From Pseudomonadota bacterium (GTDB lineage: Bacteria; Pseudomonadota; Gammaproteobacteria; Burkholderiales; Rhodocyclaceae), in assembly GCA_018241665.1 (NCBI GenBank), contig JAFEDK010000014.1, positions 56,822 through 120,821 on the forward strand: a stretch of 64,000 nt of DNA. The letters are read 5' to 3'. The position numbers were made by a program, and so were the translations under genes. Below the pieces are notes generated by a model. That model was given only the letters and a program-made list of their open reading frames with translations, searched no databases and had not been told where the DNA came from. Shown in pieces: positions 54,623 through 63,992 of this stretch. Positions within the stretch are counted from its first letter, which is position 1; every line of letters begins with the position of its first letter.

Positions 54623-56068
54623 TCACCCGGCTCCGCTCGCCGTGCCGCCGCGCCTGGCGACCTCCAGCACCAGCGGCTGCTCCGGCCGCAGGGAGACGTT
54701 GAAGCACGGCTGCGGCGCGGCCATGCCGGCGGGCACCGACAGGGTGAAGCGCTGCAGGATCATCGCGGTGATCACCTTCATCTCGGTCAGCGCCAGGTGC
54801 TGGCCGAGGCACACCCGCGGACCGGCGCCGAAGGGCAGATACGCCCCCCGCGGGAATTCCGCCGCCGCCGGACCAAAGCGTTCGGGCTGGAAGCACAACG
54901 GCTCCGGAAACCAGCGCGCGTCATGGTGCATCCGCAGCACCGGCAGCATGAACATCGTGCCCGCCGGGAAATGCCAGTTCCCCAGCGCAATCGGCCGGGT
55001 CGAGCGCCGGCTGTTGAGCAGCGGCGCGGTCGGGTAGAGGCGCAGCGTCTCCTGCACGGTCTGGGCCAGGTAGGGCAGCTTCGGCAAGTCTGCAGCGGCC
55101 GGGGAGTGCTCGCCGAAGGCGCGCCTGACCTCCTCCACCGCCGTTGCCTGGGCCTGCGGATGGGCTGCCATGCACCAGGCCCACCAGCCCAGCGTCGCGG
55201 CAGCGGTCTCATGACCGGCCAGGAAGCTCGTCATGCATTCGTCGCGCACCGCCTGCAACGGCCAGGCCTGCCCATCCTCCCGGTGCAGCCGCAGCAGGCG
55301 CGTCAGCAGGTCGTCCGGCCAGGCGTCGTCCGGCTGCTGCAGGCGAGCCTGCAGATGGCGCCCCACCAGGCCGTTGAGCGCGGCCAGCGCCTGCCGCTTG
55401 TGGCGCTTCCAGGGCATCCAGTCCGGCGCGCTCACCGGCCAGTAGAACTCCGCATTGGCCGCCGCGCTGACCGTGCGCACCGCCTCTTCGGCCACCCGCG
55501 CCTCGTCGCCGATCTCGCTCGAGAACAGCATGCGCAGGATCACATCCATCGTCAGCGAGGTCAGCGCACTCTCGATCGGCAGCACGCCGCCGTCCGCCGG
55601 CCAGCGCGCCAGGGCCGCGTGCGTGGCGGCGGCGATGGTCGGCACGAAGGCCTCCACCGCCTTGCCCGAGAAAGCCGGCTGCAGCGCATGGCGCTTGGCC
55701 TTCCACGCCTCGCCCTCGGCGATGAACACGCTGTGCCCGTGGAGCTGGGCAAACACGCGCATGCCACGCTCCCAGCGGATCAGCGCGTCGTGGTGGGTCA
55801 CCAGCAGCTCGCGCACCAGCTGGGGGTCGGTGACGACGATCTGGTGCTCCGGCCAGATGCGCAGATGCACCACGTCGCCGAACTGCGCCTGCCAGGCGGA
55901 CAGCTCGCCGAACAGGTCGCGCGACATGCGCCGCAGCAGATTCCAGCCGGTAACGCCGGCGGTGGGGCCCGGAGGCCAGGATCCCGGCGCGCCGGACAAC
56001 GGCGCCGGGGACGAAGAGCCCGAATGGAACGGGCAGCGGGGAGAGGTCGGTGTGTTCATGGCGGCCAT
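54623..56068 (-). CDS. Cytochrome P450
   Basis: 481 aa soluble haem monooxygenase. I-helix FLAGHETAAATLGWW, ExxR ETLR and the haem loop FGAGPRVCLGQ with Cys420. No membrane anchor. Length and motifs are like the bacterial CYP family, possibly CYP102- or CYP110-type; substrate unknown. An AraC-type regulator is divergent with 77 bases between. A second start 9 bases downstream (56059) is possible. Confidence 0.9.
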   Translation of the reverse strand: MAAMNTPTSPRCPFHSGSSSPAPLSGAPGSWPPGPTAGVTGWNLLRRMSRDLFGELSAWQAQFGDVVHLRIWPEHQIVVTDPQLVRELLVTHHDALIRWERGMRVFAQLHGHSVFIAEGEAWKAKRHALQPAFSGKAVEAFVPTIAAATHAALARWPADGGVLPIESALTSLTMDVILRMLFSSEIGDEARVAEEAVRTVSAAANAEFYWPVSAPDWMPWKRHKRQALAALNGLVGRHLQARLQQPDDAWPDDLLTRLLRLHREDGQAWPLQAVRDECMTSFLAGHETAAATLGWWAWCMAAHPQAQATAVEEVRRAFGEHSPAAADLPKLPYLAQTVQETLRLYPTAPLLNSRRSTRPIALGNWHFPAGTMFMLPVLRMHHDARWFPEPLCFQPERFGPAAAEFPRGAYLPFGAGPRVCLGQHLALTEMKVITAMILQRFTLSVPAGMAAPQPCFNVSLRPEQPLVLEVARRGGTASGAG

Positions 56069-56145
56069 TCTTGATCCGCCCGCTGGGGCCGTCTTGAACG
56101 CAAACGACATGTCCACGACGGCGCCGCTGCCTATACTGTCGGCCC

Positions 56146-57081
56146 ATGTCATCGTGCCCGCCGCCCTTCCCCGCCTGCCCTGATCCGCTGGCCCGCGCGC
56201 CACGGCTGCCCGCCGCCGGCGCGGCCCCCTGGTCCCGGCTGTACCCCGCACCGCCGGCGCTGCAGACGGCGGTGGTGGCGATCCTGTGCCGCGACACCCG
56301 CGGCGTTGCCCTCAGCGATGCGCAGCGCCTGTCCCATTTTCCGGCCTCGCCGCTGATCTCCCTGTCCTGGTTCCAGGGCATGGATGTCGGCCTCGTCGAG
56401 CGGGACGCGGACAGTGGCCGCTGGACGCCCTTCGGCAACCGGGTGGTCATCTCCGGCAGCCAGTCCCGCCCGCGGGTGAGCTGGGCGCCGACCAGCGGGC
56501 GCGGCGGCCTGGTGTGCTTCACCCCCGACATGGCGCAGGCCCTGTTCGGCCTCGAACTGGGCGCCGTGCATGACCGCTTCGTCGCCGCCGATACCGTGCT
56601 GGACGCCTGCTGGCGCCCCTTCATCGACGCCCTGGCCGCAGCCCCCGACGATGCCGCCACACTGGCCGTGCTGGAGCGCCACCTCGCACCGCGCTGGCAG
56701 GCCCTGCAAGGCCGCGCTTCGGCCGCGCCGTCGCTGCGCCAGCTCGGCCGCCACTGGGTGGAACGCCTCGCGCTGCAGGCCCGCGGCTGGCGGCAAACCC
56801 ACAGCCCGCGACAGGTCGAGCGGCGCATCAAGGCCTTCAGCGGACGCTCCCTGCGCGAGTGGCAGGCCCTGGTGCGCACCGAGGGCGTTTTTTTTGCCGC
56901 GCGGGAACGCTACGAAAGCGGGCGCCCCTTCGACTGGGCCGGCCTCGCCCAGGACGAAGGTTTTGCCGACCAGGCCCACATGAGCCGCGAGTCGCGCCGC
57001 ATCACCGGCTTCGCCCCGACCGAATTCGCGCGCCGCTTCATCGAGGACGAATCCTTCTGGATGTATCGGCTGTGGGTTTGA
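56146..57081 (+). CDS. AraC-family transcriptional regulator
   Basis: 311 aa. C-terminal helix-turn-helix pair (FADQAHMSRESRRITGF as the second motif). The N-terminal region is not assigned. A TATACT hexamer ends eight bases before the ATG, so the transcript could be leaderless. It is divergent to the P450 and may control it or the downstream TonB receptor. Confidence 0.88.
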   Translation: MSSCPPPFPACPDPLARAPRLPAAGAAPWSRLYPAPPALQTAVVAILCRDTRGVALSDAQRLSHFPASPLISLSWFQGMDVGLVERDADSGRWTPFGNRVVISGSQSRPRVSWAPTSGRGGLVCFTPDMAQALFGLELGAVHDRFVAADTVLDACWRPFIDALAAAPDDAATLAVLERHLAPRWQALQGRASAAPSLRQLGRHWVERLALQARGWRQTHSPRQVERRIKAFSGRSLREWQALVRTEGVFFAARERYESGRPFDWAGLAQDEGFADQAHMSRESRRITGFAPTEFARRFIEDESFWMYRLWV

Positions 57082-57430
57082 CAGGCGGCCCGAATGAATA
57101 TATCCGTCCATTCATTCCAGAATTCAAGAAATTGACCGGGCAGAAATTCAGACATATTCAAGCAATTCAAATAACAATATAGATTTACAAGCGAATCAAT
57201 CCACTAAAAAAACAATCAACCACGAACAGCCTGTTGCATTTGAAATAGAACTGATGCCCCGTGCGCAATTCCGGACAGCCTATTCCGTGCAACCCGCCGC
57301 AGCGATCCGCGCATTTCCACCCTGCACCCCGCTTTTTTCCTGAGAAACCGTCGCCTCAAATAGAGATCAATTACGCCGGCATGCGATTTGCCTACGGCCT
57401 TGCCTATTTCCACGCAAGCCAACAGGGAGC
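57082..57430. other. AT-rich intergenic region, 349 bp
   Basis: Noticeably lower GC than the neighbours. Probably holds the TonB receptor promoter. No clear Fur box or inverted repeat seen. Confidence 0.4.
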
Positions 57431-60310
57431 ATGTCGATGCATCGAACCCAGTCCTTCGTTCCACGCGCAGCAGCAGAACCCCCAGCCGGTCGCCTTTTCC
57501 GTCCCTCACCGCTGACTGTTGCCCTGTTGAGCACCCTGGCGGTCTGGCCCGTCACCCAGGTGGTGGCCGCAGACGCACCGTCGCTCGGCGCCCTGCAGGC
57601 CGAGATCGCCCAACTGCGCGCCGAGAACGCGGCCCTCAAGCAACGCCTGGACGGCACGCCTCCCCCGGTCGCGACAGCCGGCACCAGCACGCCGGCCGCT
57701 GTGGAAACACAGGAGCCCGCCGCCGCCCCCGCCGCCGGTGGTCAGAACCTCGGCTCGGTGGTGATCTCGTCCCGCCGCAAGACGCCGCTGGCCGAATTGC
57801 AGGACACCCCGAAATCCATTTCCGTGGTCTCCGGCGACGAACTGGAAAAACAGCAGGTCAATAACTACCGGGACATCCTGAAGCGCATCGGCAACGTGAA
57901 ATGGGGTGGCTCCAGCACCAACCCCACCACCACCGCGCTGAGCCTGCGCGGTCTGGGCTACCTGGGCACCGGCGGGGCGCTGACCTTCGATGCCAGCGTC
58001 AACACCACCGTCGATGACGTGCCCTACATCCTGTCGAACATGGCCGTCTTCAACAGCTATTACGACCTGGAAACGGTGGACGTGGCGCGCGGCCCGCAGG
58101 GCACCACCGGAGGCTACAGCGCCAGCCTGGGCAAGATCAGCTTCACCAGCAAGGCACCGCGCTTCGTGCCGGAAGCCGAGGCCTCCATCACCTACGGCCA
58201 GCGCAGCACCCTGATCACCAAGGGCGTGCTCGGCGGGCCGATCGTCGATGACGTGCTGGCCTGGCGCGCCACCCTGTACCGGGAGCAATCCAACGGCACC
58301 GTCGAGAACCAGTATTACAACGCCCGCAACGGCGGCGGCAACGAAGTCAGCTACGGCAACATCGACCGCACCTTCGGCAAGCTGCAGTTCCTGCTCACCC
58401 CCAGCCGCGACTTCAGCGCCCGCCTGAGCGTGGACGTGACCCCCAACAGCAAGGAATACGGCATTTCCTCCAACGGCGGCATCTACCCGCGCGCCGTCCC
58501 GGCCTTCTACGACACCCTCGACGCCAGCGGCAAGCCGATCGCCGTCAACCAGGCCCTGCAGGACACGGGCCGCCTGAGCCGGCGCTGGTTCACCCAGAGC
58601 AACAGCTGGAACTACGCCGACAACTACCTCAACGAATCCAACCGCGCCGAGCACTACCCGATCGCCAACGACACCAAGGGCGCCTCGGCGGTGCTCAAGT
58701 GGAAGCTCAACGATTACACGCTGACCTCGATCACCGCCTGGCGCGACTACCACTTCGACTTCGGCAGCCCCAACTTCAGCAACCCGACGCCCTTCGACGT
58801 CCTGCGCGGCCCTTCGTCGGGCCTCGGCTACTTCCGCCAGAAGACCCAGGAGCTGCGCCTCAACTCGCCGGTCGGCGGCCTGTTCGACTACCAGGTCGGG
58901 GTCTTCCTCGCCGATGTCTTCAAGTCGAACGGCGGCGAAGGGCGCGGCACCAAGTTCGGCTCCGACGCCGGCGCCTACTACGCCAACGTGGCCCAGTACC
59001 AACGCCTGGACGCGGACGGCGCCGGCCGCTACCTGCTGGTCAATTCCCTCGACCGGCTCGGCTACAACACCTACTCCGAAAAGCGCGACACCAGCGCCGC
59101 GCTGTACGGTAGCCTGAACTTCCGGCCCACGGAGCAGCTGACCATCAACACCGGCCTGCGCGCCGCCGCCGAAAAGCGCCGCAACGAGGTGAACTACAGC
59201 CAGATCTACGAGCAGGGCTTCGCCGCCGAGCTCAACCCGGTGTCGGTCAGCAACCTTAACCTCGGCGGCTTCAGCAGCAATGCCACCGGCGCCCTCAACG
59301 GCAACAACAACGCCGCCCAGCTGGCCCTGGCCAACTACACGGCGCAGAAGTACTTCGGCGTGGCCAGCTACAGCGCCCTCAACGCCAGCCAGCGCCAACA
59401 GATCGCCGACGCCAAGGCCATCCGCGCCGCGCAGCTCACCGGCCTGTACGGCCAGACCGCCGCCGAGCCCTTCAGCAAGGTGCTGTACGCCGCCAACATC
59501 AGCCCGATCATCAAGCTCAGCGACACCCAGACCGCCTACTTCTCGTGGCAGCACGGCGAGAAGGCCGGCATCGCGCAGATCGTCGGCACCACCGCCAGCG
59601 GCGGCACCTCGGTGCCGGTCAAGCCAGAACGCACCGACTCCTTCGAGGTGGGCCTGCGCTCGGCCCTGCTCGGCCGCGCCCTGACCGTCAACACCACCTT
59701 CTTCTACCAGAACACCCGCGACTACATCAGCAACCTGTACTTCTACGACGACGCCCGCACCCGCGCCAACAACGACGGCACCCTGTACTACACCAGCGGC
59801 GTCGGCAACGTGCCCAAGGTGCGTACCAAGGGTATCGAGGTGGACGTGGCCTACGCCGTGCGCGACACCAGCGTGCGCCTGTCCGGCGCCTACAACGACG
59901 CCCGCTACGTGGACTTCAAGTTCGCCGCCAAGCCGCTGGAACTGGGCGGTACCAGCGTGCCCTACTACGACGTCAGCGGACGGCGGGTCGCCGGCGTCGG
60001 CCCCTTCAGCTTCAACCTGTTCGCCGAGCACATCTGGCACGTCTTCGGCGACAAGCGCCTGTTCGCCAACTTCAACTACAACCGGACCAGCAGCTACCTC
60101 ACCGACCCCTCCCTGTCGCGCTACAGCAAGGTGGACGGCTACGGCCTCACCGACGCCTCGGTTGGCATCCGTACCGCCGACAACAAGTTCGAAGTCAGCC
60201 TGCTGGCCAAGAACCTGTTCAACGTGGACTACGGCTACCAGCCGGTGTGGAACCTCTACATCCCCGGCACCGACCGCTGGCTGGGGGTCACCGTCAGCGG
60301 CAAGCTCTGA
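57431..60310 (+). CDS. TonB-dependent outer-membrane receptor
   Basis: 959 aa. Signal peptide (hydrophobic core about 28-47, ending VVAA), then an unusual coiled-coil heptad stretch (LGALQAEIAQLRAENAALKQ, about 50-72) before the plug domain (VVISSRRKTPLAELQDTPKS, DLETVDVARGPQGTTGGYSA) and a 22-strand barrel ending GVTVSGKL. The last residue is Leu, not Phe/Trp. Siderophore or other ligand unknown. AGGGAG upstream of the ATG. Confidence 0.9.
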   Translation: MSMHRTQSFVPRAAAEPPAGRLFRPSPLTVALLSTLAVWPVTQVVAADAPSLGALQAEIAQLRAENAALKQRLDGTPPPVATAGTSTPAAVETQEPAAAPAAGGQNLGSVVISSRRKTPLAELQDTPKSISVVSGDELEKQQVNNYRDILKRIGNVKWGGSSTNPTTTALSLRGLGYLGTGGALTFDASVNTTVDDVPYILSNMAVFNSYYDLETVDVARGPQGTTGGYSASLGKISFTSKAPRFVPEAEASITYGQRSTLITKGVLGGPIVDDVLAWRATLYREQSNGTVENQYYNARNGGGNEVSYGNIDRTFGKLQFLLTPSRDFSARLSVDVTPNSKEYGISSNGGIYPRAVPAFYDTLDASGKPIAVNQALQDTGRLSRRWFTQSNSWNYADNYLNESNRAEHYPIANDTKGASAVLKWKLNDYTLTSITAWRDYHFDFGSPNFSNPTPFDVLRGPSSGLGYFRQKTQELRLNSPVGGLFDYQVGVFLADVFKSNGGEGRGTKFGSDAGAYYANVAQYQRLDADGAGRYLLVNSLDRLGYNTYSEKRDTSAALYGSLNFRPTEQLTINTGLRAAAEKRRNEVNYSQIYEQGFAAELNPVSVSNLNLGGFSSNATGALNGNNNAAQLALANYTAQKYFGVASYSALNASQRQQIADAKAIRAAQLTGLYGQTAAEPFSKVLYAANISPIIKLSDTQTAYFSWQHGEKAGIAQIVGTTASGGTSVPVKPERTDSFEVGLRSALLGRALTVNTTFFYQNTRDYISNLYFYDDARTRANNDGTLYYTSGVGNVPKVRTKGIEVDVAYAVRDTSVRLSGAYNDARYVDFKFAAKPLELGGTSVPYYDVSGRRVAGVGPFSFNLFAEHIWHVFGDKRLFANFNYNRTSSYLTDPSLSRYSKVDGYGLTDASVGIRTADNKFEVSLLAKNLFNVDYGYQPVWNLYIPGTDRWLGVTVSGKL

Positions 60311-60640
60311 TCCACCCCGGATCGGCAGCCACCACGGCGCGGGATTGCCCGACGAGGAACAGGCCGGGCAATCCCGTAAAAACGGAAATAACGGCAAAAC
60401 GTGAAAAAAGCACGCTTCCCCCGGCGTGCGTCCCAAGGCCCCGTGAATTACTCGACGGGCGCCCCCGAGAGCATCGGTCAGAATCGGCAGAAGCAAGGCA
60501 ACACAACGATGTCAGCCCGCAGCCGATGACCTAGTCATGTCTTCAACATCTTTGACCGAAGCCATGCACCGGCCCGTTTCAGGCGCTGCGGATAGACGCC
60601 CACCGTTCGATACGCTGCTTAAATTGGGAAAATCAGAAAA
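60311..60640. other. Intergenic region, 330 bp, with 12-bp stem
   Basis: A perfect inverted repeat, CGGGATTGCCCG with CGGGCAATCCCG (60340-60376, 13-nt loop), is the likely end of the TonB receptor transcript although no T-run follows. The remainder holds no coding frame I can support. Confidence 0.5.
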
Positions 60641-61150
60641 ATGAAGAAACTTGCTCTGGCTCTCGCCACCGTCAGCCTGTTCGCCACCGCCGCCGCCCAG
60701 GCTTCGGTTGCCGATCTGAGTACCTGGACCACCGCCGGCAATGCATCCGCCTCCGCCAGCCAGGCCAACCTGACCGCCTATGGCGCCATCTCGAGCAACG
60801 TCTCGAACGTGACCTCGTTCGACTGGTTCTTCCAGGCCAACGACTACCTGCCCTTCAACGACTACGGCTGGTACCAGCTCAACGGCGGCGCCATCAACGT
60901 GCTGTCCGACATCAGCAGCGTTGGCAACTTCGGCAATTCCGGCTGGCAGACCCTCGTCTTCAACACCGCCTTCACCGGCAACCTGACCTTCGGCGTCAAC
61001 AACGCCCTGGACGAGGGCTTGTCCAGCCAGCTGTACGTCAAGAACGTCGAATCCGCCTCCAAGGTGCCGGAACCCGTTTCCCTGTCCCTCGTCGCGATGG
61101 GCCTCGCCGGCCTCGGCCTCAGCCGCCGCAAGGCCAAGCAAGCCGCCTGA
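60641..61150 (+). CDS. PEP-CTERM sorting domain protein
   Basis: 169 aa. Signal peptide (to about 21, AAAQA), a Ser/Ala/Asn-rich secreted part and a C-terminal VPEPVSLSLVAMGLAGLGLS segment followed by RRKAKQAA, the PEP-CTERM tripartite signal. In bacteria with an exosortase (EpsH) it is a secreted or matrix protein. A terminator follows. Confidence 0.92.
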   Translation: MKKLALALATVSLFATAAAQASVADLSTWTTAGNASASASQANLTAYGAISSNVSNVTSFDWFFQANDYLPFNDYGWYQLNGGAINVLSDISSVGNFGNSGWQTLVFNTAFTGNLTFGVNNALDEGLSSQLYVKNVESASKVPEPVSLSLVAMGLAGLGLSRRKAKQAA

Positions 61151-61174
61151 TCCGCTTCGCCCGGCTCGCGAAAG

Positions 61175-61195
61175 ACCCGCTTCGGCGGGTTTTGT
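61175..61195 (+). terminator. Terminator after PEP-CTERM gene
   Basis: ACCCGC and GCGGGT around TTCG, then TTTTG. Confidence 0.8.
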
Positions 61196-61348
61196 CGTTT
61201 ACGCGGCCCATTTCCCCGCGTGCTCAGCCAGCCGTGGACCGATTTTAGCGGAGAATAGGCGCGATGGAATGAACGCGTGACATCGACCCAATGCAGTTAT
61301 TGAGCCTCAAATAAGCAATTAGCCTACATCAAGAATCTAGGCTAGCGG

Positions 61349-61936
61349 TTACCACTTAAGTGAAAGAAGCTTAATTTTTCTTGCGTTGCCCACGATCTCT
61401 GCACCAATTTCTCTGACTTGATCGTCGGTCAAGTCAGTGGCACTTTCAACATAATAAAAAGCCCCAGAGAGTTGCCGACTACCTTCAATCAGCATGTGAT
61501 CGAGAGGGCCTTGACCCCGCTGATTTTCAACATTGAGCTTATGAAGTATCGCGACGACAGACATTTCTGAAAAGTCGCGTACTATAGGCCGATAGGGCTT
61601 CTCGCCTTCAAACACACGCCTCATTGCGATTAGGTCTTGGCGAGAAATAGTCTTTCGGCTTTTCGCGTACTCGAGAATTAGCCAATACCTATGCCCAATC
61701 TCTGCAGTGGCATACGTTTCGAACGCATCATGGGTCACTTCTTCTTTTTGTTCCGCTTCGTTTCGCTGGTACAGCCATCCAACACCGGAAACCAGCACGC
61801 TTGAAATGAGAAGAAGCGATACGGGCGAATTAATGGCAGTCCAGAAACGTGATAAATATTTAGGCACATTACGCTTTTCCTGAGTCAGAACCTTTGGAGG
61901 CTTGGGGCGAATGCTTGGACACGGCGGTTTTCGCAT
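61349..61936 (-). CDS. Small membrane protein, partner of FRG gene
   Basis: 195 aa. One membrane segment at residues 37-56 (NSPVSLLLISSVLVSGVGW), with a basic N terminus and a mostly helical cytoplasmic or periplasmic domain containing VTHDAFETYATAEIGHRYWL. Not recognised as any family. It lies 48 bases after the FRG gene on the same strand. Codon use and GC are lower than those of the rest of the window. Confidence 0.7.
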   Translation of the reverse strand: MRKPPCPSIRPKPPKVLTQEKRNVPKYLSRFWTAINSPVSLLLISSVLVSGVGWLYQRNEAEQKEEVTHDAFETYATAEIGHRYWLILEYAKSRKTISRQDLIAMRRVFEGEKPYRPIVRDFSEMSVVAILHKLNVENQRGQGPLDHMLIEGSRQLSGAFYYVESATDLTDDQVREIGAEIVGNARKIKLLSLKW

Positions 61937-61984
61937 ACGAAGTCCTAACGCTCGCGATCACTTGTCGGCACTAGGTGGTCAAGC

Positions 61985-62923
61985 CTACTTTTGTCGGCCA
62001 GGGCGTTGCGTTGCGACATCATTCATCGCAACCAAGCGCTTAATCTCCCCCTGTGCCATGTCGAGAGAGCATTCGCAACTTGTGTCCCAAGAGGTTTCAA
62101 TGGCGGTGCGTAATCGTCTAAGCTCATTAAGCAAGCTAGATGGTGTTTTCACTGTCAACGCCAGCGAAATCAAGCTGTCGATCTCCGCGACTACCTTGGC
62201 GATGGGATCAATCGTCTTCGAGGCCTGCAGAACATTAATGATTCCAGGGGTTAAAAGCTCGAGCGATCGAGCAACTGCAGTAACGACTCCCCGTACGGCT
62301 AATGCAAGCGGATCCGACTGAGTGTCTTCCAGATCACCGAGCCGGAAAATGAAATTGTTGTCCGCCGAGTTCGTTGTAAAGCACTTGCTCTCCACGCCAG
62401 GCAGCTTCAGAAGATCGAAGTTTCTCACCACACCCAGGTCTCTCCACGCCGCCGGACCAACTGAATAGCCGTCCTGCCTAAGCCAGCGGTGCATCAAAGC
62501 ACCAGAGTCCAGCGGCAACGCTAGGAATGAGTGATCAGAAAAGACGACTCCTGAAGAGGCGGCGATGCCCCGGTCGACCGAGTACACAACGCATTCGCGG
62601 TTCGGTTCCGCTTGTTGAAGGGCAAAGTACAGGGCAACCTCCGGCGTGCCGGTGAGATCGATAACGGGTGAGCGGCCGATATAGTGTTGAAGGATTGCGA
62701 GCCGATCATGCTCGTTCGGAATCTGGTAGCCAGCGACCCCGTGAGCAGCGGTGTGAAACCATCGACAAATCGCCCACATTTCCATCATCGTTTGCTCGTC
62801 GAGCCGAGTGATCGACGGCTTTACAGTAGGCCAGATACGGTTCTGTCCTCGAAAGAGGATTCTGTCTCCTTGGTCATCGGCCTTTCTCCTCATCCACTCA
62901 AGGGCATCGCCGGCAGACGTCAT
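61985..62923 (-). CDS. FRG-domain protein
   Basis: 312 aa. Keeps the FRG signature ILFRGQNRIWP (residues 22-32) and LQHYIGRSPVIDLTGTPEVA near 78-97, the typical N-terminal fold of FRG proteins, which occur in defence-related and toxin-like neighbourhoods. The C-terminal third (VVAEIDSLISLALTVKTPSS) is helical with no known family. GGAG lies upstream of the ATG. The gene and its partner sit in lower-GC DNA. Confidence 0.85.
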   Translation of the reverse strand: MTSAGDALEWMRRKADDQGDRILFRGQNRIWPTVKPSITRLDEQTMMEMWAICRWFHTAAHGVAGYQIPNEHDRLAILQHYIGRSPVIDLTGTPEVALYFALQQAEPNRECVVYSVDRGIAASSGVVFSDHSFLALPLDSGALMHRWLRQDGYSVGPAAWRDLGVVRNFDLLKLPGVESKCFTTNSADNNFIFRLGDLEDTQSDPLALAVRGVVTAVARSLELLTPGIINVLQASKTIDPIAKVVAEIDSLISLALTVKTPSSLLNELRRLRTAIETSWDTSCECSLDMAQGEIKRLVAMNDVATQRPGRQK

Positions 62924-63400
62924 GGCAACTCCAAGCTGCAGTCAGCACCACCGAACTTAATAGGGATGGAGCTCTTTAGCATAAAAAATTTTTGAATTTA
63001 CAAACCGCGTTTATCCAATGACAGTCCACTCATTATTTTTAGAAATTACAGCAATAACACTCCATAGAAAACAGAACCTCTGCCGTTGTGGCTCCCAGTT
63101 AAGAGGTTAGAGCAATTGCGCGAATACCTTCATTATCATTGCCATTGCGTCAATTGATGCTTTGCGACACAGGAGGCATGGACTGACCCATATTCAGCGG
63201 CGCCACGAAATTTCTTCTCGTGGCCGAAAAACCAACCGCTGCTCTATAGCTTCAACATAGATGAATGCGATTGGCTTGCAAGTCGAAGTAGCAGGTATCG
63301 GCTACTTCAGGCTGCCCCCTACCTGATGCAAGAGCAATTCACCCCATCAGGCGAGTAGTTCTCGGAAGCAGTTCTTGAAACATACCAATGGCAAACGCCT
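62924..63400. other. Low-GC non-coding stretch
   Basis: About 480 bp upstream of the FRG gene. The left end (about 62,960-63,050) is AT-rich and would hold the FRG promoter. An 8-bp inverted repeat GAAGTAGC/GCTACTTC is at 63285-63308. One plus-strand frame (about 63,068-63,358) is open except for one internal TGA and could be a decayed gene, but nothing is recognised. Confidence 0.4.
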
Positions 63401-63660
63401 GTCAAGGCTTTAGGCAAGGATCCCGTCAGACGAACGTCTCCAACAAAGCAACCATCCTGTCGAAACCGCCCTCTGTTGAGGTGATCGTCTCCCCGCTCCG
63501 CAGGCTCGCGACCTCCTCCGAGGTACTCGCGACCATCCCGGAGGTGCTCTCGCCCCCCGCCGAGATCGTCCGTCCTGTATCGGAAGTCCTCGATTGGGCG
63601 CGGGGGATAGGACGGGACCGTCTCCGGGCTGCTCGGGCCCCTCTCCCGGCCAGGCCGCCC

Positions 63661-63717
63661 CTATGCTGGCGCTCCTCGCGAGCAGCTCCGGGTTCCTCGC
63701 GAGGAGCGCCAGCATAG
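63661..63717. repeat. Perfect 21-bp inverted repeat
   Basis: Left arm CTATGCTGGCGCTCCTCGCG(A) and right arm its exact complement, loop 15 nt. It is GC-rich and has no T-run, so it is unlikely to be a simple terminator. It may be a site of a mobile element or the origin of a replicon. Confidence 0.85.
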
Positions 63718-63992
63718 GAAGGGGCTGTCCCCGAGGGGCTCGCAAGCGCTTCGCGGACAGGGCGGTACATTCGCCGGGCTCCTCATGAGGCGCTTTCGGA
63801 GGGTCGGGACGGCTTCTGGGAATGTCTGGCAGAGCGGATTGCGGGTGCGGAGCGGCTCGGCGGGGGGCGCGCGGACATCGCAGGGGGGCGGCGGGTGATT
63901 GGCGCGCCGCCGGACGGCTACAGAGAGTGGGCCGACCGGCTGGCGGAGGGGGAATCAGGCTTCCGGCTTGGCGACGCTGTATTGACCCAGTA
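63717..63992 (+). CDS. Unrecognised reading frame end, start unclear
   Basis: Plus-strand frame, open from just after the inverted repeat, ends with TAA near 63,992. The last part reads as a plausible soluble protein (DGFWECLAERIAGAERLGGG and GYREWADRLAEG). There is no good start codon, so it may be the end of a truncated gene. No family known. Confidence 0.3.

Noticed and set aside
57082-57430. Fur box upstream of the TonB receptor
   Set aside because: AT-rich, but no stretch resembles the GATAAT repeats closely enough to call.
63071-63358. A plus-strand frame that continues through one internal TGA (63155-63157)
   Set aside because: No recognised family, no start codon or ribosome site, and an interrupted frame of this length can arise by chance. 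Selenocysteine reading is not supported by any sign of a SECIS element that I can see.
63426-63770. Minus-strand frame of about 114 codons in the GC-rich tail
   Set aside because: It spans the perfect inverted repeat, has an unusual composition (many Arg, Ser, Gly) and competes with other frames; no motif is known.
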